64,000 nucleotides of DNA from Alopecurus myosuroides. Taxonomy: Eukaryota; Streptophyta; Magnoliopsida; Poales; Poaceae. The stretch lies in contig CM054063.1 in the NCBI GenBank assembly GCA_028641055.1, forward strand, positions 175,570,697-175,634,696, written 5' to 3'. Positions 58,087 through 64,000 of the stretch are shown here, piece by piece. Each line of letters opens with the position of its first letter. The first letter of the stretch is position 1. Both the position numbers and the translations under genes were made by a program. Below the pieces are notes generated by a model. It was given only the letters and a program-made list of their open reading frames with translations. It had not been told where the DNA came from and ran no database searches.

Positions 58087-61025
58087 ATGGCATCTCCGCA
58101 ATCATCGCCAGCTCGCGCTACCGTCGACGAGCTCTTGAGCGATCTAGATCCCCAACTTGGGTCGCCCAAGCACGCCGGCGGCGAGCTGGAAAAAGCTACG
58201 GCGTCCGCAGCGGGCGGAGGAAACGTCTCCGCCACCACAGATGCTGCGGGACCAAACACTACATCGACCCCGCCGTTCGCTCCCGGAACGGCGGAGGAAA
58301 AGGTAGAACTCCTCGACGAGCAGCTTGCCGCCGCGAAGGCCGCCACCACCGCCGCCGCCGGAGGAGATGAAGAAGAGGAAACTGCAGGCAACTGGATTGC
58401 CTGCAGTATTCCCCCGGCTCTTCTTCCCAACTTGGAGAAGGAAGGCCTGGTTTTGAAGAAGAAATGGCGGCTCCCGGAAGAGGAGTCCGAACCCGCGCCG
58501 CAAGAGGGCGAAAGGGTGCTTCTCGCCTCCCACCTTTTACGAGGTATGGGGCTTCCCCCTTCTTCTTTCTTCCTCCAAGTTCTAGCTCACTACAACATCC
58601 AACCTCATAATCTCCCTCCCAATTCTATTCTGTATATGGCCGGCTTTCAGGCCTTATTCGAGGGTTACCTAGGAATAGAGCCTAGGTTAGATTTTTGGTT
58701 GTACTGCTTTGGGGTTAAGCGTAACTCTTCGGAGGGCGCACTCCCAAATTGCGGAACCATTTCCTTTACTCTTCGGAGATTCCGAGAGGATTGGTTCCCC
58801 AAAATAAAAACCTCGGAATCCGTCAAATTCTGGACGGGTTCCTTCTTTTATCACCCCGACGTGCCTTTTCCTAAAAAAGCCGTCGGGGTTCCACCTTTTG
58901 TGAACTCCGCCGCTGTTCCCCAGGATAACTGGGTTATAGAGGCCGTCCAGGTTCTGCCTCCAGATCTACTAAGGATCAAGAGGCGCATCGCCAAACTCAC
59001 TTCCTCCAAACCTCCTTTGACCGGAATGGACACGGTCTTTTGCTGGCTGAATAGGCGGATTCAGCCATTAGCAAACCACGGAGGCCGTCTCCTGTGTGAA
59101 TACACAGGAGCCAAGGATCCAATGCGGACAACCGACAAGGATTGGCCCGCAAAGGAGCTCAGGCGGCGCATCAATCAGTTGGTCGCTTCACGCGATCAAT
59201 ACACGGAGAGTCGGCCAATGTACACGGCCGACAACCCCGCGCCTAAGGTAAATTTCCCGGTATTTAGGTATAATATTACTTCCTGGAAAATCTACCTTTC
59301 GAATCTGATTGGTTTTTTCCAACAGCTTGTGGATCTTCCAGACTCGGAGTTAGCCTCCGAGGCCGAGCTGGATGCGCTGCGTACCGCCGCTACTGGTGGG
59401 CGCAAACGCAAGAAGATAATTTCATCGGATGAAATTATCGACCTTGACGGAATCCCCGTCGCCACGTCCAGGTTATTTTCTTCCGGGTTTTTTCTTTTAT
59501 GGGATCCTTTTCGTCCATCTTCGGTGTTTTAACCTTTTCCGGGTTTTTGGTTTTTAGCTTGCCCCCCTCCACCTTGAAGCCGAGAAAGTTGAAGAAGCTC
59601 AAAGCTGCTTCCAACCGAGGCAGCCAACCATCTCCCGCCGTCGCCCCGGATACGCCGCAGTCAATGGCGGAAGAACCTACTGCCGCCACCACCACCAAGC
59701 CCCCAGAGCCCAGCCAGCCCGTTGTGTCCGAGTCGGACACGAGGGAAAGGGCGGCTCCAGAGGTGGGGAAATCTTCTCGGACTTTCGACGAGGAAATCCC
59801 CACCTTTGACAAGGATTTTAAGGCTATAAATGACGGCTTGAACGCGGCCGAAAATCACTTCGCGGAATACGCGAAGGAATTCCGGGAAAACTTAGCAGGT
59901 TTGCAACGCATGAGCCAGGTATGTAACTCTAGCCCCCAAGCATTAAACAAAATGCATGCTTTTTTGCTTTGATGTTTTTATTAACCATACTTTTCCTTGC
60001 TGTGTTTCAGCAAACCTCCGAGGCCATAAACCTTGAAGTTTTCAGGAAGCTCACTATCAAGAATAAAGAAGTTCGAAGTCTTCTTTCTATTCTTGAGGAG
60101 AGAGAGGCGGAGCTGGAATCATCTCAGCTTGCTTTGAAGGAAACGAAAGGTAGGCTTTTTCGTTTTGAAATTTCCGATTTAAGGCTTTGTCTAAGTTTTT
60201 TTCCTGAGGAAATTGACCAACTCGGATTTTCCCTTGCTTTTCAGCTGCTTTAGCTGAAGCTAAACAAGCAGCGGAAGATTCCGGCAACGCCGAGATTCTC
60301 CGCAATGAGAACATTGAGCTTCACAAGAATCTTGTGAAGGCTCAACAAGACCTGGAAGCCAGCAATCTGGCCCTTGGAGTGGCTAACTCCAAGGCTTCCG
60401 AGCAGGCGGAGAAAGACAAATCCACCATCCAGGATTTGACTGAAGCTCTGAACCTTCACCTGGAGGAAGTTTCCGAGATCGATAAACTCATCGGTAAAAT
60501 TTTTTACCCTTGCCTTCATCTTTCCATGTTTTGCTTTCTCTGTTTGTCTCCTTAACCCTTTTGTATGCTTTATCGGATCAAACAGGAGACACCCCAGATG
60601 GCACTCGGGCTGCAGGCATCCGAGCTTTCGGGGAGACATGGAACTTGATGAAGGCTGCTGCAACGCAGCTGGTAGGCAAGTTTCTTCCCGAAAAATCTGG
60701 GGAATGCTCGGAGGTTGAAAAACTTCCGGGTATCATCATGGAGGTGGCGGAGTCCAAGGAGTCTGTTCTCCGCTCCGCTGCACGGGGTGGTGCGCGTATG
60801 GCCTTAGGCCTTATGCGCATGCACTACCCTAGTGCCAAATCCTGGCGTGTGGCCACCGGTGTCCCTCAGGGATACACGGATGCGCAACGATCCACCATCT
60901 TTGGTGAAGTTAAGGGCCACGCCACCCAGATTGCCGCCATGGTAAATGTCGGCGTCCACTATCCAGAAGAAGAAGCTCCTCCAATTCCCGATGAAGAAAG
61001 CAGCGAGGAGGAGTCGGATTCTTGA
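58087..61025 (+). CDS. Element G antisense ORF (aORF), intact spliced gene, PF04195-like
   Basis: Six exons with GT-AG borders: 58087-59247, 59326-59471, 59558-59918, 60011-60149, 60245-60493 and 60586-61025. The phases join without a stop to give 2496 nt (831 aa). Residues 1-100 are low-complexity. About 101-380 form a PF04195-like 'putative gypsy type transposon' domain (HLLRGMGLPPSSFF, then CWLNRRIQPL). Next come a basic patch (PRKLKKLK, exon 3), a coiled coil (exons 4-5) and a C-terminal region shared with the A and C aORFs (ARGGARMALGLMRMHYPSAK), ending in an acidic tail. It lies tail-to-tail with pol and has a TATA box 149 bp upstream. Such extra ORFs are documented in Tat elements, but their biochemical role is unknown. 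Splicing is predicted, not observed. Confidence 0.85.
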
Positions 61026-61640
61026 AGGGTTACCTGGAACCTGGATAGAAAATTTAGACAATAGGGGCATTACTGTTCTTTCATTTGTAATCCAAAATGT
61101 AATGCTTCTTATGTATTAATGAAAATTCCGTCTTTTGCAGTTTAAACTATGAAATTACTTTGCAAGTTGTTTGAATTTTATCACTCCTTTATCTTCTAAG
61201 TTCTCTGGTGTGTATGCTTTAACTGTCCTTAGTGTTTGAAATGGCTCAAATAGCATTATGAATCGTTATGCCGAGTAACTGGGGACGAACCAAGCAGTTT
61301 TGAAACTCGAAAACATGAATCATGCTAAAGGCATTTTTACTAACTAGTTCCAGTAACCCAGCATACGCACGATCAGATAAGACTTAGAGAAACAAGGAAG
61401 GTTTTAAGTGAAACTTGGGCACGCAAGCAATTCAAGTTTCCTTTAACCGTTAAAAGGCTGAAAAATCATTCAGTTATGTAACGCCGAGTACGCAAGCACA
61501 ATTCGGGTTAACATTGAGAAATTTGTAAGATCATTGGGAAATAGATGAGACGGAAACACTTTGCACTTATGAGAAAAATGGATGACAGCATTCCGACAAC
61601 TTTATTTCATGATCTCAAAAGATGTTTACATAGATTTGAA
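61026..61640. other. Spacer between the convergent aORF and pol of element G
   Basis: An AATGAAA poly(A)-signal-like motif (61118-61124) lies about 95 bp after the aORF stop. The rest holds no domain. RNase H and integrase would be expected between this spacer and the RT and are missing. Confidence 0.6.
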
Positions 61641-63932
61641 CTAAGTACAGAAGGGGACATAACTTGCTAGGTGTTCCCAGGCTTCCGCGATCCACTTGAC
61701 CTTGTCGAAACTTTTCAGCAGCTTGAAGCATGGTAGGTTCTTAGCCCCCAGCCAACTAAGAAATCTTTTTATGGCCACGGCGGAACTCGGCAATTCTGGG
61801 ACACCTTTTTCACGCGTAAGTTCCGAGATGTTCGAGATTGCCTTGATCTTTTCCGGGTTCACTTCTATTCCTCTGTGAGAAACGATGAAACCTAGAAGTT
61901 TTCCTGAGGGAACCCCGAATACGCACTTAGATGGATTCAACTTCATCTTGTAAGTGCGCAAGTTTTCGAAAGTTTCTCGCAAATCCTCAAGGAGTGTATT
62001 TTTTTCCTTGGTTACGACAGCAATATCGTCCACGTAAACATGGACGTTTTTTCCAATCTGACTATGCAAACAACGTTGCATGCAACGCTGGTAGGTTGCT
62101 CCTGCGTTCTTCAGGCCAAAAGGCATGGTTACGTAGTAATACGTCCCGTACGGGGTTATAAAAGAAGTCTTGATTTGATCTTCCTTTTTCATGCGTATTT
62201 GGTGGTACCCGGAGTATGCATCCAAAAAGCATAGAAGCTCAGAGCCTGCAGTGGCATCTATTATTTGATCGATTCGCGGCAGCGCAAACCTATCTTTTGG
62301 ACATAACTTGTTTAATCCTGTGTAATCTATACACATTCTGAGGGCAGTTGTGTCTTTCTTCGGTACTAATACCGGATTTGCGGACCAGTCAGTATGGATT
62401 ACCTCCTTGATGAAATCCGCTGCTAAAAGCCGGATAATTTCCTTGCCAATAGCCTTCCGTCTTCTTCCGTCAAATCGACGGAGACCTTGTTTGACGGGTT
62501 TTGATCCGGGAATAACCTTGAGTTGGTGCTCAGCAAGTTCCCTGGGTACGCCTGGCATGTCAGCTGGACACCAAGCAAAAATGTCCCAGTTCTCACGGAG
62601 GAACTTGGTGAGCTCGCCTTCCTATTTGTCGGTCATCCCAGTCCCTACAACGACGAATTTTGTCGGATCTTTGGGATCTAGGATTACCTGTCTTGTATTC
62701 TCGGATGCCTTGAAGCTATCTGTTGGCTTCCGAGTTTCTTTTCCTGCCGGCATTTCTTTCGGCGATACCTCCTTGGCTAACTCCTTCAGTTCTTCCTGAG
62801 CTATAACTCTCTGAGCGCAAAGGGCGTTTTGCTTCTCCAACTCGTTTGCCAGCTTGAAATCACCGGCAATGGTGATTACTCCTCCTTTGGGTCCTGGCAT
62901 CTTCAGCTTGTTGTAGATATAGCAAGATCTTGCCATAAACTTGGCGAAAGCCGGACGTCCGAGTATTGCGTGATACACGCTCTCGAACGGCACAACTTCG
63001 AAGGATACTTTTTCCTGACGGAAGTGATCTTTATCTCCGAAGGTGACATCTAGGGAAATTTCTCCTAGGGATCGTGCTTGCCTGCCAGGAACGATGCCAT
63101 GGAAGCGTATATTGCTGTAGTTGAGCTGGGACTCGGATATCTTCAAGTGCTTCAGTGTATCCAGGTACATTATATTGATGCTGGATCCTCCGTCCATCAG
63201 CACTCTTCTTAGCCTAGTGTTTTGAACAATAGGGCTTACAACAAGAGCTTGTGTGCCGGGTTCAGGGATATTTCCGGGATGATCAGACTGATCCCAGATT
63301 ATCGGTGTGTTGGAATACTTCAAGAATTTTGGGGTTGCAGGAACAACCGCGTTTATTTCTCGAAGTGTCCTTTTGGCCACCTTTGCTGACGGGGTTGCTA
63401 GGAAAGTTAGCATTGCTTCTCCGTCAACTCTCGGAAATTTGGGTTCGCCTTTTCGCTGTTGTTCCTGGATTTTATCATCAGTGTCCGATTCACTGTCTTC
63501 TTTTTCAGCTTCTGGCTTTTGTTTGGCAGGTTTCCTCTTAGAACCCTTCCCTTTATTTCCGGATCCTGCATTGCCTTTCATATGCTTGTTTAGCCGGCAT
63601 TGCGCGTTTGTGTGGGTTGGTTTCCCAAACTGAGAGTGGTGGACGCAGGGTTCCGACTTAATTCTCTCCCATTCTTCAGGAGTGTAATTGATGGGATACG
63701 GACTGCGGCCCTTCCACTTGTTCCCTTTTTCTCCTCCAAAGGCTAAGTTAACCTCCTTGGGCTTTGTCGTTGACTCCGGAGTTCCTTTTTTATCAGAACG
63801 AGGTGTTTTCTTGGCCAGTATTAGTGACTCAATATTGCCTCCTCTTGCTCTGATATCGTCTTCGGCTGCGGCATGCTCATTAGCGGTTGTAAGCATAGAT
63901 CCGAGATCTTTGTGCTTTTTAGAGCCAACCAT
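61641..63932 (-). pseudogene. Element G gag end, protease and truncated RT
   Basis: One minus-strand frame. 63932-62622 holds the Gag C-terminus with a C-x2-H-x7-H-x4-C finger (CVHHSQFGKPTHTNAQC, near 63590-63645), a lysine/glutamate-rich linker and the aspartic protease (RRVLMDGGSSINIMYLDTL, near 63170-63220). A TAG at 62624-62622 precedes RT (CFLDAYSGYHQI, FGLKNAGATYQ, YVDD). The frame ends at 61641 shortly after the RT connection region (WLGAKNLPCFKLL), so RNase H and integrase are lost. From the ATG at 62558 RT is otherwise open. Gag's N-terminus is outside the window. Confidence 0.92.
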
Positions 63933-64000
63933 GAACGGTACAAGTCCGGTTTTAGGCCATTGACGAAAGCATGCATTGCTTGTACGTCAGTTACTCCAGA

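Larger units (their letters stand above)
56962..64000 (-). mobile_element. Element G: Tat-lineage retrotransposon with truncated pol (minus orientation, runs off window)
   Basis: The 3' LTR (56962-57544), polypurine tract, convergent antisense gene (58087-61025) and gag/protease/RT on the minus strand (63932-61641) mirror the layout of element C. The 5' LTR lies beyond 64000, so no duplication can be checked. RNase H and integrase are absent between RT and the aORF, so this copy depends on other elements. It is inserted in the long LTR of element F. Confidence 0.9.

Overview
This window looks like repetitive, heterochromatin-like DNA from a large grass genome, most likely a Pooideae cereal or relative. 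Almost every base belongs to a transposable element, many inserted into one another, and I found no ordinary host gene. The grass assignment is from memory: the Athila-type LTR at 4644-6200 and the BARE1/Angela-type solo LTR at 13181-14518 look like families common in Triticeae and relatives. Element letters (A-G) are mine.

Layout. (1) 1-1700: the end of a long LTR on the minus strand, then AT-rich DNA and a broken Mutator-like (MULE) transposase (2736-4643, minus). (2) Element B, an Athila-type Ty3/gypsy element on the plus strand, interrupts the MULE. Its 5' LTR is 4644-6200 and its gag starts at 6393. (3) Element A (6776-34670, plus, TSD ATTAT), a Tat-lineage Ty3/gypsy element, splits B's gag. 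A carries gag-pol on the plus strand and a multi-exon antisense gene (aORF) at 34229-29044. (4) Element C (10809-24615, minus, TSD GAGCC), another Tat element, splits A inside its protease region. C has its own aORF (plus strand, 12432-16286), whose third exon holds a copia solo LTR (13181-14518, TSD CTCAT). (5) B's gag resumes at 34676 and is cut at 35725 by element F, a long chromovirus-like LTR. (6) F is interrupted by element D (36715-55247, minus, TSD CCCTC), a LARD-like non-coding element with 3.56 kb LTRs. One LTR of D holds element E (37797-45452, TSD AGGGG), a large solo LTR, and E holds a non-autonomous Helitron (39565-42518). (7) F is interrupted again at 56962 by element G, a third Tat element on the minus strand that runs off the window. 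G's pol stops after reverse transcriptase, but its antisense gene (58087-61025) is intact over six exons.

Six insertions are supported by exact target-site duplications, the Helitron by its A/T insertion site, and the A-into-B and C-into-A joins by reading frames that continue across the insertion. LTR divergence counted by eye agrees with the nesting order: 11 substitutions in 440 bp for A, and 7 substitutions plus one 1-bp indel in 470 bp for the younger C.

The most interesting theme is the antisense gene present in all three Tat elements. It lies tail-to-tail with pol, has introns, has its own TATA box in the two copies whose 5' end survives, and encodes a protein with an N-terminal PF04195-like domain, a coiled coil and a shared C-terminal region that I cannot assign to a known family.
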